A stretch of DNA of 64,000 bases from Erpobdella octoculata (GCA_963978895.1 OZ022238.1:49007605-49071604); one strand, 5' to 3'. Shown: positions 12,068-26,860, counted from the stretch's first letter. Notes: a model not told the origin generated them from the letters alone. Numbers and translations are program-made.

Positions 12068-12273
12068 CAGTCTTGAAAAACGTCACAGCATATAAAACTG
12101 CTACCGAAATTAAGCAGCCGAAGTTGTTTGGAGCAGCGCCTACAATTACTATGGTTACCAGAATTGCAGTCCCGGACCAATTTATGGCACAAAAAGTGGA
12201 CGCGTTCTGTCCTTCATTGTACTTATGCGCTTTTTGGAATATTTTTCTCTTCATAATAAGGAGACTGCTGGAG

Positions 12274-12284
12274 AGATGATGATA

Positions 12285-12357
<73 letters not shown>
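12274..12357. repeat. (GAT)n microsatellite
   Basis: About 27 near-perfect GAT units. Confidence 0.93.
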
Positions 12358-12360
<3 letters not shown>

Positions 12361-12467
12361 AGGAGTAGGAATATGCGTATGAGACAGAGAAGCAAAAGAA
12401 TATAAAGTAAAAACCGAGTATGAAAGAGACAAAACTGAGGAGTGAAAAGGCAGCATATAGAGAGAGA

Positions 12468-12520
12468 CACTGTGTGTGTGTTTGTGTCTGTGTGTTTGTG
12501 TCTGTGTCTGTGTGTAAGGG
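12468..12520. repeat. (GT)n-type microsatellite
   Basis: GT repeats with TGTGTC variants. Confidence 0.8.
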
Positions 12521-13334
12521 TGGGAGAGAGGGAGATAAAGGGGTGCGGTGGGTGTGGGGGTTAGGAATGCTGGGAGCCTGGAGACCTTCACGAGCGGATC
12601 GGCCGATTTTTTATTCGGGGCGAAATTGTTTACACTGCGCAGCAAAGAAAATAAAACCCATCAAATCGTTTCCGCTTTTAATTTTCTTTCGCGCCATTAT
12701 TTCTATTTGTTTACAAAAGATCGCTGGCGCTGGTCGGCTATGTTGGATTCCCATCTGAAGTATGCATGCATGCATGCATGGAAACAATGCGAACATAGAA
12801 AACGTAATAAATGAATTATTATTATGAATCAGTGCATAAACTCAAAAAGAAAATGGCGCCACTTCCTGTGATCAGTGATGCGCGTCGAGTTTTCGAGGAA
12901 ATTTTTAATGATTGATAAAATTTTATTTAAATGACGAAAATCAATCAAACTTAAGAATTGGTGTTGATAAATATTCATATTATTATTTGTTCATATTGAT
13001 TTAATAAATATTCATACTAATTAATAATCAAACGTTGGTGGGAGGATCGTTTAAAAATGTTGTCGTGTTTTGATATGCTATTTTTTTTAATTCGATTTTT
13101 GGCATTTGTTGCCTTTTCGACTAAAATTTTATTATTTCAGGCATATAAAATGAAAAAATATATTCAAAAATGTTTTATTTACAAATAAATATTACAAATA
13201 AACAACTTACTTACAATTTGAGTTATTGAAATTATTATTTACAAATCGTACAGTGTGTGTAATTTGGGTTTCTTGGTAGAGCGGCATCAAAAGGAAGAGA
13301 AAAAGGGGCAAGAAAACAATCGACAATTGCAAGT

Positions 13335-13665
13335 TGACTGTTAAGAAAACACGCTAAAAAATAAAACTACGCAAAAATAAAATATACGAAAGCAAAAACA
13401 AAATATGAAACTTAAAACGAAACATAAATTACAAAACATTTTAGTTCCATTAAGAACTAAAATCAAATTGCAGAAATGCGAAACGAACATACCAATACAA
13501 TCCAAAACATAGAGATACAAAATAAAACCAAAAAATGCAGAATAAAACATAGAATTAAAACAAATTGCAGAAACGAAAAACAAAAGATAAAAATACAAAA
13601 CAAAACACAGAAATACAAAAAAACATAAAAATACAAAATAAAACACAAAAAAAACACAAATAAAA
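13335..13665. repeat. A-rich imperfect tandem repeat (ACAAAATA-type)
   Basis: About 330 bp of degenerate A-rich repeats resembling AAATACAAAACA. On the minus strand this gives Phe-rich shadow frames. No gene. Confidence 0.6.
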
Positions 13666-14127
13666 AACGTAATAGTTTTTCTTTGAAGTCTCGGGTCCAA
13701 TTTGTGGTGGAAAATTTGCCGATGTAATCAGTTGGTCACATGTTTCATTTCATTTGACTTGTTTTTATTAATCTCTTTTGTCTCCTGTTGGATGTGCGTT
13801 GAGTACGTGTAAGTGTGTGCCTGTCGATATATGTAAGTCTTGGTGAGTGTATGCCTGCCTATGTATTTTTGTTTTTACCTGTTTTTCTGATGCTAGTCCA
13901 CATTTTAAACGAAACATAATCGAAAAATAAAATATTAATATGGAACGTTAACATCCAGGATTTTTGTAGAAATTAAGTTTGACCTTTCTAGAACCTTTCA
14001 ACTTTGGCATTCGGGTCAAACGAAACCCCCGGTAATAATTATCCTGACACCCGATGTCAAACACACCCAGTCGCAAACGTGAGTGCGCTCTAATGGTTAG
14101 TTGTAGAGTTTTTTGTGTTGTAGAAGT

Positions 14128-14392
14128 TGTAGTGTATATTATGTTGTTGTGTATCGTTTGTCGCTGTAGTGTAGAATATGTTGTTGCGTATTGTATTTCG
14201 TTGTAGTGTATATATGTTGTTGTGTATTGCATTTCGTTGTAGTGTAGAATATGTTGTTGTGTATTGTTTTTCGTTGTAGTGTAGAATATGTTGTTGTGTA
14301 TTGTTTTTCGTTGTAGTGTAGAATATGCTGTTGTGTGTTGTTTTTCGTTGTAATGTAGAATATGTTGTTGTGTATTGTTTTTCGTTGCATTG
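14128..14392. repeat. 37-bp minisatellite
   Basis: About six to seven tandem copies of a 37-bp unit containing CGTTGTAGTGTAGAATATG and TTGTTGTGTATTG. Substitutions are few and one copy is slightly shortened. Its minus-strand translation (Tyr/Thr/Gln-rich) looks protein-like but follows only from the repeat. Confidence 0.88.
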
Positions 14393-14882
14393 GATGTGTT
14401 GACATTGAGGATGTTTTCTTGAGTTCAACTGCATTTGTCTCTTTTGTGGAAAAAACTGATAAAAATGGACACTGGGAAAACCCCCGTGGCGTTTTCAATC
14501 TTCAAATGTACTTTTTTGAAGTTACTTGTTTTAAATTAGGAAATAGATTTTAACGCGCAAATTTTCTTATTGAAGACGACAAACTGTGTGTGCGTGTGTT
14601 TGTGTATGTATGTGTGTGTACATATGTGTGTGTGTGTGACTCTGTGTGAGAGAGTATGACGCCCATCTTGACTGTCCTTGATTTAAATATGTCAAACAAA
14701 AACTTCTTATTTATCGAACTGGGCCGAATATCATTATAATTAATCAGATATTAGAGTTGTAAAAATCAATCGAAAATTGTATAAATCAATCAATCAATCA
14801 AACAAGCAATCATGGATTAATTGCAAATAACGGAGGCGACGCTTCCAGTTGCGTGTTCGCTGGAAATTTCCTATCAGACGTT

Positions 14883-15055
14883 TCCATCGCAGATTGGAGA
14901 GAGAGAGAGTCGCTGGATTGAGTGGAGACGCTGGCAGTTGAGGGAAAGGACAGAATGAAACGGAGGAGGTGATAGAGAGGAACTGGAAGAGAGAGAGAAA
15001 GAGAGAGAGAGAAAGAGAAATTGAGAAACAGAGCTATAAAAAGAGAGATATATAA
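14883..15055. repeat. purine-rich (GA)n tract
   Basis: A broken GA-rich stretch, purest around 14990-15030. A GT-rich patch lies to its left at 14585-14650. Confidence 0.7.
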
Positions 15056-15304
15056 AAGAAACGGTATTGAATACGAGTGCTTGCGAGCAAATTGAATGCC
15101 AAAATACTTTTTTTCAAGAATCAACTTCCGGGAGGCAAGCGCCAGAAGAAATTCTACCCTCCTCCCTGACCTACTTCCGTCACTTCCGTGACCTAATTCC
15201 GTAGTGTTCGAGGTCAAATAATTATCGAGTGTTTTTGTTGTCTTCTGAGTTTCGGTTTTTCCGAGCGAGAGAGTTTTTTTAGCCGTTTGATGTAGCCGTT
15301 TGAC

Positions 15305-15425
15305 GTGAAGTCGTTCGTAGATCTGTTCATTCGTTCGTTCGCTCGTTGGCTTGTTCGTTGCTTGTTTGTTTTTTTGTTTGTTTCCTTGCTGGACGTTTGC
15401 TTATTTGTTCGTTGGATTGTTGGTA
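15305..15425. repeat. TTCG/TTTG-type imperfect microsatellite
   Basis: GTTCGTTCG- and GTTTGTTTG-like tetranucleotide repeats. The Phe/Val/Arg frame over it is an artefact. Confidence 0.6.
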
Positions 15426-15632
15426 GTTTTGTTTACGAACAACAATCCTTCTTTTCTTTGAAGAATTCGTCCCATAATCGAATCAGTTGGAAACAGTCAA
15501 TAAAGAAGTCTGTAAGCGTGTGACATCGCAGAGCAAGAAAATGAAAAGGAAGCTAAAAGATGATCAGGAAAATATGAATACACAAAAAGATACGTAAACA
15601 AAAAAAATAAATAAAAAACCAAATAATTAACC

Positions 15633-16580
<948 letters not shown>

Positions 16581-16698
16581 AGTATGTATCATTGATTTTG
16601 CAATAACAAGAAGATGTCGTATTCGATAAGACCTGTAGCGTAGTGTATTTATTAACGACTTTACGATGTTTTGAGTACACGTTTTATGTTCACGTTAC

Positions 16699-16731
16699 GG
16701 TGATGATAATGATGATGATGATGATGATGAC

Positions 16732-16816
<85 letters not shown>

Positions 16817-16850
16817 TCGATGACGATGATAATGATGATGTTTGTAGAGA
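16699..16850. repeat. (GAT)n microsatellite grading into (GATGAC)n
   Basis: A pure GAT run followed by alternating GATGAC hexamers at about 16785-16830. Confidence 0.92.
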
Positions 16851-16929
16851 TGGAAATGGCGATGTTGTTCATGGTGATAGTAATGGTGACGGCGATAGTG
16901 ACGTTGGTGATGATGGTGATGATAATAAT

Positions 16930-17545
16930 GATTAGCAAAACATGAAACCGATTGTTAAGACGACATGGGAATGTAATCAAAGGACTAAATTAACGACATT
17001 GTCTGCAAGACTGTGCCTAATCGTCCCAGCGATCCCATTTTAGTTTATGTGATCCTCCATTCTCTTTCCATTCTCTTCCCATTTTACTTTTTCTTGATAT
17101 TTTCATGATTTCTGTTATGGTGCAAAAAAGTGAAAACTTGAAACAGCGATTTTTATATTGTCTATGCGACCAAATGCTGTTTTCTTTTGTTAGGCCAGCA
17201 CTGTAAACACACCATTACAAGTTACATTCCTACTCTGAGTTACATCCTTCCTGTAAGTTACATTTCCCGTTCTTTCCATCAAACAAAACACAACGGACAT
17301 TCGAAATCTAAAATAAAAAATTCGTCTTCTAAAGTTCAAAAGACTTTCTTAATCTTTAATTTTTATTTCAAAGTGTTCGTAAAGAAGAGAAGCAGGATTT
17401 GTGATTTGGTTTGTGATTTGGAGAAAATTTATGGAAGCATTATTTCGTATTGTTGCTTTTAATAATAATAATAATTTAAAACTAAATTCAAATATATTAA
17501 AGAGAATACGAAAAGTATTTAGTTGTTGATTATGGCGAAAAGAAA
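16930..17545. other. no gene seen
   Basis: AT-rich single-copy-looking DNA between the GAT and GA arrays. A 91-codon frame at 17187-17462 has no recognisable domain and no splice context. Confidence 0.4.
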
Positions 17546-17800
<255 letters not shown>

Positions 17801-18149
17801 GAAAAAAAATTGTTTTCGAGTTGTTTTAGAGAATAAAGATGCGTGAAAGTAGAAAAAAAAGTGGACTTTTTGTGGCCCAGCAAGGATGCACTGAAAAGGA
17901 AAAGTGAAAATATCACTCTGTTGACATTTGTACCGAAAGAGAAATTAATAAACGGCGCAGAAAATATGATGGAAATTATAGAGCAAATAGAGGGAGATAA
18001 AGTTAATGGGGAAGTGTGTGTGTGTCTGTGTCTGTCTGTGTGTGCGTGTGTTATTTGTTATTGTGCGCGTGTGATAGTGTTTATTGTTAAAAATGTTTTC
18101 CTTTACGAGAAAGTGAAAAATGTACTCAAAAAAAAATTAGTATGATCCT

Positions 18150-18230
18150 AACTCCATCATTATCATCATCATCATCATCATCACCACCATCACCACTAAC
18201 CACCACCACCCCCACCCCACCACCATCATT

Positions 18231-18282
<52 letters not shown>

Positions 18283-18505
18283 CCACCATCACCACCATCA
18301 CCACTAACCACCACCACCCCCACCCCACCACCATCATTATCATCATCATCATCATCATCACCACCATCACCACTAACCACCACCACCCCCACCCCACACC
18401 ATCATTATCATCATCATCATAATCATCATTATCATCATTATCACCACCACCACCACCACCACCATCATCATCATCATCGTCATCATCATCATCATCATCT
18501 TACTA
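18150..18505. repeat. compound (CAT/CAC)n higher-order repeat
   Basis: CAT trinucleotides punctuated three times by a conserved block CACTAACCACCACCACC plus CCCACCCCAC (near 18193, 18301 and 18370). The array is therefore a higher-order repeat, not a simple microsatellite. It then decays into CAC/CAT to about 18500. Confidence 0.92.
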
Positions 18506-18878
18506 CTTCAAAAGACGCAGCAGCTGGGGCGACGCGTACTCAACGTTTGACCCGCAACTCTCAGCGGCTCAACAAGTACAATTCAAACAGACGACTCTTT
18601 TCATCGAATGGACGGACAGCAATTAAATTCATCTTCTCATCGATCAAACACGCCCATCTCTCTGACGTCAGAGTCCTTATTCAACCCTCCCAAAGGGGTG
18701 CCTCTGATCTCCTCCGACACTCCCCGTCAATGCCGGAGAACTGATTTATGGACTTCTTCAGAATCCACCCGAGTCTGCCTTCAGCGGACTTCACCTTGAA
18801 AGATGTTGATTCATCTTCCAGTAGCCCATAATGAGAGCATTTGTCCATGTTTTTATACAAATTTTATTACCGGTCAGT

Positions 18879-19007
<129 letters not shown>

Positions 19008-19009
19008 TT

Positions 19010-20334
19010 GAGCGATGAATTAATTATGTATGAATCGAATGAGTCATATTAGTCTACGTCGCCGAAGTAATAGTGACGAAGATCCGTCAGATGGATAGAA
19101 ATTAAAACCTGACCTAACCGCCTTGACCTCAGACACGACACATTAATTATGAAAATAAAACATTTTTTTAAGATTTCAGAAATTTTCACGCCAGCGGCTC
19201 AGCAAATGAAAAAATATTCTTCGAACATCCTCAGGGCTTAGCAATTTTTCATTTGGCTTTTCGGCTAAAAGAAAAAAACAACTTTAAACTCTATTGTTGG
19301 TTTTTCTTCAAAATCTTCTTTTTTACTCCTCCTTTCTTCTCCAGAAATTACCGCACCTCTGAGTAAAAGATCAGACGAGAACTCCCCTGAGACATTAAAT
19401 TACGCCAGCCATGCCTCTTCCTTCTCCTTCCTCCACCTGCTGCCGGACCAAAAAAAGAGAGAAGAACCGACAAACGAGCAACTCCGACCAGCCAGCCGAA
19501 ACTGGGAAGGACTGCGCGCATATGCAGATGTAAAAACATCATTAGCCCTCGACACTGGATAATTTATAGTCCCTATGGAGGCCGGTAAAAGAATAAGAAG
19601 GGATGGTGAGGGTGAACGAGAGGGAGGGGGGTGGAACCTGCGATCCGGGCGCTGGACGAGTTTCTGATCTGGGAAGCTCTTTAAATCCTTTTAACCTTTA
19701 ACCTGCGATTGTTGCATTATTTTTGATTTACGATCTTCAATGTTTCTTCGTTTTTGACGTTTTTGAATTATTTTTTTTCTCGAAATACTCAAAGAACTAA
19801 AAAAAACGCATTGACCCCTCTCAGTCATTTTCATTCAGCCACAGCGAGCTGTCATATTTTTCAAAACTTCGAAATCAGACGAGCAATTAGTCAACGTTAG
19901 AGTTTTCTTATTGCTCGATTCATTAAGGAAAGAAAGCCCGACATTGTACGCTGCAGTACAGTACAGACGTCATACTACTGTTACGCAGTACACAAAAATC
20001 AACACACATACACATACTCGTACGTACAAAAGAAGTTAAACGTACAGAAAAGAAGGCAAGCATACATACAAAGAGAGAGAGACGTCTGTCTGTCTGTCTG
20101 TCAAGCGTCACAATCGCAGACACGGCCGCACCGAAAAAGAATTGATAGACAGATAGAGAAACTTAATGACTCTAGCGACAGTTGAATTGTTGACGCTCAA
20201 CTCTCTTTTGACATTTCAGGAATTCGCCGCCGCCGATAAAGAAGACTGAGCAGTCAGATTGGAACCGATTCGACACGGCTTTGAATTAGCCGACCAGCGC
20301 CGTCATTCGACTTTTGGCTTTGGTATAGCTCAGC
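19010..20334. other. no gene seen
   Basis: Mixed-composition DNA between the TA array and the 25-bp minisatellite. Short frames at 19348-19542 and 19923-20123 (minus) have no recognisable domains. A short (GTCT)n patch lies near 20084-20101. Confidence 0.4.
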
Positions 20335-20859
20335 GCTCTATCAAGTGACTAAGCGATTAGCTTTATCAAGTGACTAAGCAACTAGCTTTATCAAGTGACT
20401 AAGCGACTAGCTCTATCAAGTGACTAAGCGACTAGCTCTATCAAGTGACTAAGCGACTAGCTCTATCAAGTGACTAAGCGACTAGCTCTATCAAGTGACT
20501 AAGCGACTAGCTCTATCAAGTGACTAAGCAACTAGCTTTATCAAGTGACTAAGCGACTAGCTCTATCAAGTGACTAAGCGACTAGCTCGATCAAGTGACT
20601 AAGCGACTAGCTCTATCAAGTGACTAAGCGACTAGCTCTATCAAGTGACTAAGCAACTAGCTTTATCAAGTGACTAAGCGACTAGCTCTATCAAGTGACT
20701 AAGCGACTAGCTCTATCAAGTGACTAAGCGACTAGCTCTATCAAGTGACTAAGCGACTAGCTCTATCAAGTGACTAAGCGACTAGCTCTATCAAGTGACT
20801 AAGCGACTAGCTCTATCAAGTGACTATGCGACTAGCTCTATCAAGTGACTATGCGACTA
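20335..20859. repeat. 25-bp minisatellite, 21 copies
   Basis: Exactly phased 25-bp units, consensus CTCTATCAAGTGACTAAGCG followed by ACTAG. Copies begin every 25 bp from 20335 to 20835 with only scattered substitutions (CTTTATC, AAGCAACT, TATGCGACT). There are no spacers, so it is not a CRISPR array. Confidence 0.96.
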
Positions 20860-21440
20860 GTTCTACAATAAACGGGTTCGGTTTTCATGCTATCTAAATA
20901 ACCTTTATTTTATAAGCCGAGCTTTGCTTAACGACCCCATTGCGCCTGGACGGTCATTCGCCTAGCACTCTTGGGGGCCTCTCGGTGGATCGTCTCAAAA
21001 CCGAGTCGAAGCTGTAAAACGCCAGGTAGGCGGGATTATTGATGCACTCTTCAATTATATCACTCGTGGCCGATTGTGGACAGGTCGTCCATCTGGCGAG
21101 TTGTGTAAAATAACGAATTTAATTTGTTTTTTTAAATGATATTATAAAGTCGACAGAAATCACTGAAGCAACATGGTCATGGAATTTCATTTTTTTCATC
21201 CTAAAAATATTTGGGAGCTTCCCGCACTGGATGAGTCCGCTCGTTTAGCTTCTTATCTTCCTACGAGTTTGGACAGTCGCAAATCTCTGGAAAGAAAAGG
21301 AACAAACCGTAGGAGACGTTATTCGTGCCGTGGCGAAAAGAAATCCAGTCCAATAATGAGTTGACACGGGGTACTATATCACGCTAGACCGGAGAAAGGA
21401 AAGAGGGCTGCCATGCCAGTTTCTTTGCCTCACCACGTCT
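20860..21440. other. single-copy-looking region, possible small frame
   Basis: GC-richer DNA after the minisatellite. A 63-codon frame from an ATG at 21173 to 21364 contains NIWELPALDESARL and an Arg/Ser-rich end. I do not recognise it and see no supporting signals. The stretch 20930-21100 has several short inverted repeats and might be an uncharacterised repeat element. Confidence 0.25.
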
Positions 21441-21779
21441 CGCTTAGTCCTGAATTTTTTGCGTGTGTGTGCTGTGTATGTGTGTATTTATGTGTGTGTG
21501 TGATTACGAGTGTGATTGGGAATAGATGTGTGTGCGTGTTTGTTGTTCATGTCCGTGTATGTAAGCGTGTGTGTGTGTATGTGTGTGTGCGTGTGCACGA
21601 GGACGCTGGTCATCTCCAGGTGCGTGTGACCTCATCAATCGACGTGCTGAGACAAACATAAAACTTGCTGCTTGCAAGTTCACTGTTCATATATAGTTAG
21701 TTGCTAGATGTCTCCAGAGGGTGCATCTTGGTTTAATGTTCGCTTTTTGTTTCATTATATATTTACTTTTAAGCATTTC

Positions 21780-21912
<133 letters not shown>

Positions 21913-22204
21913 CACTTTTTCTCTTATATGTTATCTCTCTTATCCCTTTTCTTTTTCGTTCCACAGCCAATCATCGCATCTATCATCAAATGTTTCCAAC
22001 AAAACATCTACACATCTGAACAAAGACTCTCTTCATCATCGCCTCCGTTTGACACCCCGGCGAAACCAATCTGCCGTAACAAATGGGTTCGAATCCTGGT
22101 CACGACTACACGTTCCACGTTTCTGTTTACAGGTTTATTGATCATTACTTATTAAACAAATTATCTTGTCATTTATAATCGAGATTGAGAAAGGCAATTT
22201 TTTC

Positions 22205-22262
22205 ACCCATCCATCCATCCGTCCGTCCGTCCGTCCGTCCATCCATCCATCCATCCATCCCA
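22205..22262. repeat. (CCAT/CCGT)n tetranucleotide repeat
   Basis: Alternating blocks of CCAT and CCGT units. Confidence 0.88.
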
Positions 22263-22747
22263 CTCGGCAATCAAACGAGGGGGGAGTTCAATCGATAACT
22301 AATCAATAATTCAACCATCGACAACCAACCATCCGCTGACCATCATTTCCAGATGTAAACAAACACCTGCGGTTTATGGCACGGAACGAACATCCATTTT
22401 TTTCCATATTATGCTTTCCGTTCGCCTCCCCACTCTCTTCTTCTCTGCTTTATTACCAACCGACAAATGGCCGACATCAAAAAAAGCGAAAAGCGTCGAT
22501 CTCCCAATAAGGACATTCCTGAATTCCCGAATTCCTGAACGTAAACAAACTAAAACGCTCGATACTCATTCAATGTTATCGTCATCGTTATCATCAACGC
22601 CTTGACTTCAAATTATAAAGCTATAATCACTTTATTTTTTTTTAAAGTTGGTCACGTTACCAACGGGAGATGGCTTGATCACATTTTTGGTGAATATTAG
22701 ATAAATTCCAAATATGTAACGTTCTAATTTAATTCATATATCACAGG

Positions 22748-23005
22748 AGGCTATTTATATACCCTAAAAGGTAGCTCATATACCTCAAAAGGTAGCTCAT
22801 ATACCCCAAAAGGTAGCTCATATACCCCAAAAGATAGCTCAAATACCCCAAAAGATAGATCATATATCTCTATAGGTAGCTCATATACCTCAATCGTTAG
22901 TTCATATAGCATAGAAATTAAGACACGAGAAGGTAGTTCATTTATCCAAAATGTAACTCAAATACCACAACAGGAGCTAGTTCATATACCCGAAAAGGCC
23001 TAAAG
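22748..23005. repeat. degenerate 21-bp minisatellite
   Basis: About ten copies of a 21-bp unit, consensus CTCATATACCCCAAAAGGTAG. The left copies are the best conserved and the array decays to the right. Confidence 0.85.
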
Positions 23006-23009
23006 TTTA

Positions 23010-23742
23010 AAAAAACCACAAGATACCTACAAATAGATGTGCAATATTTCTATGTGTCATCGAAGTGTTGATATATAATACATCTTTAGATGAGGATTTC
23101 TTATTGAAGCGAACAATTCACGAGAAGATATAGCTTAAAAGATGTCTTGCTCACGACTTTAAAAGGAATGGGGATGGTATAGAAGGGAGGGACGGTGTAT
23201 AAATCAGGGTACCAAAAAGAAAGTTATTAAAAATGCATCTGTGAGTTGTTTATTCGATGACATATTGGCTCAGTACTCGCAAGAAGGGGCATTTAAAAGT
23301 TCATAATATTCTCTTATAGGTTCTTTTCACAGATTTCTTTCCAAACACTTTCTCCTTCCAAAAAATCTGATGACCGGGGAGAGGGTAGTCAGAGATACTT
23401 TTCCACATAAACTGCAATATACAGTTTTTAATTTTAAAATTTGAATGGGGGTCCACAACAGTTTGTGGGGAGGCCGAGCCCTCGGGGGCCCCAAGGCTAC
23501 GCGGCTGTATTTTCGTAAATTATCATTTAATTTATATTTCTCCCGCTTGCACTGTCACACTCATTTTCGTCAGTTAAGAAATAATTCTTATTTTCATTTC
23601 TTCGCTAAGAATTTAAAGACGAAAGACTTTTGCCATTAAGATTAAAAACAAACAAGTGAATTACGTTATTCTCTCTCTCTCCCCCTCTCACTATCAATAA
23701 ACGTAATAGTAATTATTATTTTTAGTATTATTTTATTATAAA
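23010..23742. other. no gene seen
   Basis: AT-rich DNA. A frame at 23445-23639 covers a GC-rich patch (GGGGAGGCCGAGCCCTCGGG) that may be part of an old transposable element. There is no identifiable coding domain. Confidence 0.35.
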
Positions 23743-23967
<225 letters not shown>

Positions 23968-24251
23968 GTCAAAGACAACCGGTACGTTTTGGCTCACGTG
24001 TTAAATAGTCTATATATCGGAACCTTTCTTCTCATATAAAATTGTGTTTACTTGAGTACTTAGATCTTTAAACTAGGATCGGCCGCTATAAAAGCTTTTA
24101 ATACTTTATTACTGCTATTCTTGGACGATAGTTTCTCACATTTGGACAAGTCTTGTTTTGTGCTAAAGTATCAAGGTATGTAGTTAGCTAGCTAGCCATA
24201 GTTCACGTGGGAGAATATCACTGCAAGGATGGCTCTGGCACAGTGTGTTCA

Positions 24252-24672
24252 TTACTGGTATTTATGTTTATGTTTGCAGTAACATTTTCATTACCATTTA
24301 CATTTACATTTTTGTTTACATTTACATTCGTGATCACAATAAAGTTTAAACACATCTAAGCATTTATACTTACATTCATACTTACACTTATGTTTACATT
24401 TACACTTTTGCTTATACTTACACTTAGATTTACGATTACATTTACAGAAACACTTTCATGTGCACTTACATTAATATTTACATTTTTATTTACATTTTTT
24501 ATTTACATTTTTGTTTACATTTTTTATTTACATTTTTATTTACATTTTTATTTACACACACTCAAACTTAAGGTTACATTTACACTTACACTCGCATTGG
24601 CATTTACACTTGCATTTACCTTTATATTTACATTTACAGTTACGTTTAGATTTACATTTATAATTACATTCA
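24252..24672. repeat. degenerate (TTTACA)n repeat
   Basis: About 420 bp of degenerate ATTTAC/ACTTAC hexamers. The alternating Phe/Thr frame on plus and the Asn/Val frame on minus are artefacts. Confidence 0.8.
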
Positions 24673-25054
24673 CACCTACTTGAGAATTAGGACAGGAAAC
24701 AGCCGACTGAGCCCATTGTTCGAGAATGACGAGCACTCAAAGAGACAATCAAATGAATCTGATTCTGAGACTCTCAATGCTCGCTGCGCAGTGCAACGTA
24801 ACTGTAAACAGAAGATTAGCGCCTCAAATATGCACTGTTTTTTCGATTGATGCATATTAAAAGCAATCAATCCCTTGTAGGAGTAGCGATCAAGTGGGAT
24901 GCTAATTGCGGCGTCCGGATAATTTCGCGTAACTGCACTTCTTGATATTCTTTAAAAATTCATCTCCCATATGAATGAGACTTGATCAAAGCCTCGAACA
25001 GTGTAAATTGAGTCAGACGATGATGGAGGCACGCCGGATTAGAGTTTAACTTAG

Positions 25055-25065
25055 AGAGAGGAAGC

Positions 25066-25123
<58 letters not shown>

Positions 25124-25142
25124 GAAAGGGAAAGGGAGAGAG
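25055..25142. repeat. (GA)n microsatellite
   Basis: GA run with a GGGAAA tail. Confidence 0.92.
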
Positions 25143-25144
25143 AA

Positions 25145-26600
25145 GCCAGCAATAGGTCATGGCTACCTCCAATTTTTATTGCTCAAAGGTTAAACCACAG
25201 AAACCAGCCTTAAGCACTCTATTTCACCCCTAGCGTTCTAAAGAGTCCCAATTATATTTCTAAATGTAATTGCCAATTGCTTATTGACTATAACTGGTGT
25301 TGTAAACTTTCCTTGCAAATTACTTAATGACAACTTATTGTATAGTAGGCGTAATACTTCGCGAGAGATATGAATGGAGATTAATTGGTTTTCTTAAAAT
25401 TCTTTAAGGTCAAAATTTATTCGATGAAAGAATGCCATAATGGCATTGCATAGCTAGTACGTAATTGAACCATTATAAACGTCATTGATGAAAACGTCAG
25501 TGTTCTATCTAAATTGGCGTCTTCTAAACTTCAAGGACACATTTAAACGTACAAGAGCTGCTGAACGAACAAGAGAGATCGCAATTGAAAATAGTTTCAA
25601 CTTTTAACCTTTAGCTACCCTTCATCTTTAACCCGTCTTTTAGACGTGTGACAACGCCAGACACCCACCTATGGGAGGATTTTGAACCACTCTCTTTCAA
25701 ACTGCTGACAAATGAACGCCTAGTAGTAAAAACAAAATTATCGGCGATGTAATTGCTCATCACACACACAAATAATAATAATAATAATGCAGGATTATCT
25801 AAATTTATGCACGCTTATGATGCAGGATTATCTAAACTTATGCACAGACATTTCTGTAGCGATTAATGTAGCGTTTTACATCATCATCATTACCATCATC
25901 AATTCCGACGCGGATTAAGGTCAACCAACGACCAAAGAAGTAGGGGTTTAAGGGCTGGAGTACCTTCAAGAACATATTTGGAGTTTACGCAAATTAAAGG
26001 AGTACGTGGAAAAGTGATTCACCAGCATCATTGGGGAGCAGGTATTTGGGGGGGGGGGGGGGTCGTGAGCTTCCAACATCGTTAAAATATCCCAAACAAA
26101 CATGTGACCCCATTTGTTCAACGTTTTTAACTGCACCTGCAAAAAGAACACGGCATGTAAGAAAGAGAAAGCAAAAATTTCTCCAGCACACAAAAAAACC
26201 CAGCAAAATGAGAGTTGCCACCAGTGATATTTTTGTTAACGAAAACTGAATTAAAACGAAATTTGCAACAGCAAAAAAAGACGAGCTGCGAAACAATTGG
26301 AATCATCAAGAGATTTGTTAGAATGACAGGAAATTCTTCGAGGTGAGATAATTTTGAAAGCTCAGTCGTTTAGTTAATAATTCGAAAGAAGCAGGAATAG
26401 AATTCGGGAAATATTGTCCTGTAAATAACTTCAAAAAATACAACTTCACGAATCGCTAGTGAGCAAAATTCGTCAACGCTTACAGGAACCAACATGATCA
26501 AAGCTGTCAAATTACTACTACAGTCGCTGTAGTTACAGTCTTCCGATGAGATTTCTGATGAAGAGGAAGAAAGTGATTATTCCAATAATGATGAGCCGTA
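25145..26600. other. no gene seen; G14 homopolymer
   Basis: AT-rich DNA without a convincing frame. It contains a TAA patch at 25771-25787, the repeated phrase GCAGGATTATCTAAA near 25790 and 25821, and a run of G at about 26049-26062. The right part may belong to the same decayed hAT element as the transposase fragment that follows. Confidence 0.4.
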
Positions 26601-26614
26601 AAACATGAAATAAT

Positions 26615-26860
26615 TATAATTATGGACCTTCCGGAAGAGGTTAAATTTAGGAGAATGCAGTGCACGGCACACACACATTGCAGCTGGTTGTGAAACCAGT
26701 TTTCAAATATTACGAACAACGGCTAACGAAAACGAGACAGTTAGTCAACAAAATTCGCAAGTCTGGCCCAGGAATAGAAAAATTGATTGAAAAATGTGGA
26801 AAAACAGTGCTGATTGGTTGCCCATTGCCCAACCAGGGGGAACAGTACCTACAGCATGAT
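26615..26860 (+). pseudogene. hAT transposase fragment (decayed)
   Basis: Read in two frames, this encodes MDLPEEVKFRRMQCTAHT, then after a small frameshift LQLVVKPVFKYYEQRLTK and VNKIRKSGPGIEKLIEK. That is the hAT-transposase core landmark (C-AHTLQLVV, then a helix with a KSG/KSP motif). The first part lacks an upstream ATG frame and the C-terminal dimerisation region is missing. It is therefore a broken remnant, and no ends were found. Confidence 0.6.

Noticed and set aside
14090..14498. Minus-strand Tyr/Thr/Gln-rich frames resembling a repeat protein
   Set aside because: Generated by the 37-bp minisatellite; all three frames give repetitive products.
20335..20859. CRISPR-like direct repeats
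   Set aside because: The 25-bp units abut without unique spacers and the window is clearly animal DNA.
22075..22115. tRNA gene, because of GGTTCGAATCC
   Set aside because: No A box or cloverleaf upstream and the T stem pairs poorly; at most a fragment of a tRNA-derived repeat.
24080..24130. TATA-box promoter (CTATAAAAGC)
   Set aside because: No coding sequence or other promoter evidence downstream on either strand; TATA-like words are expected often in AT-rich DNA.
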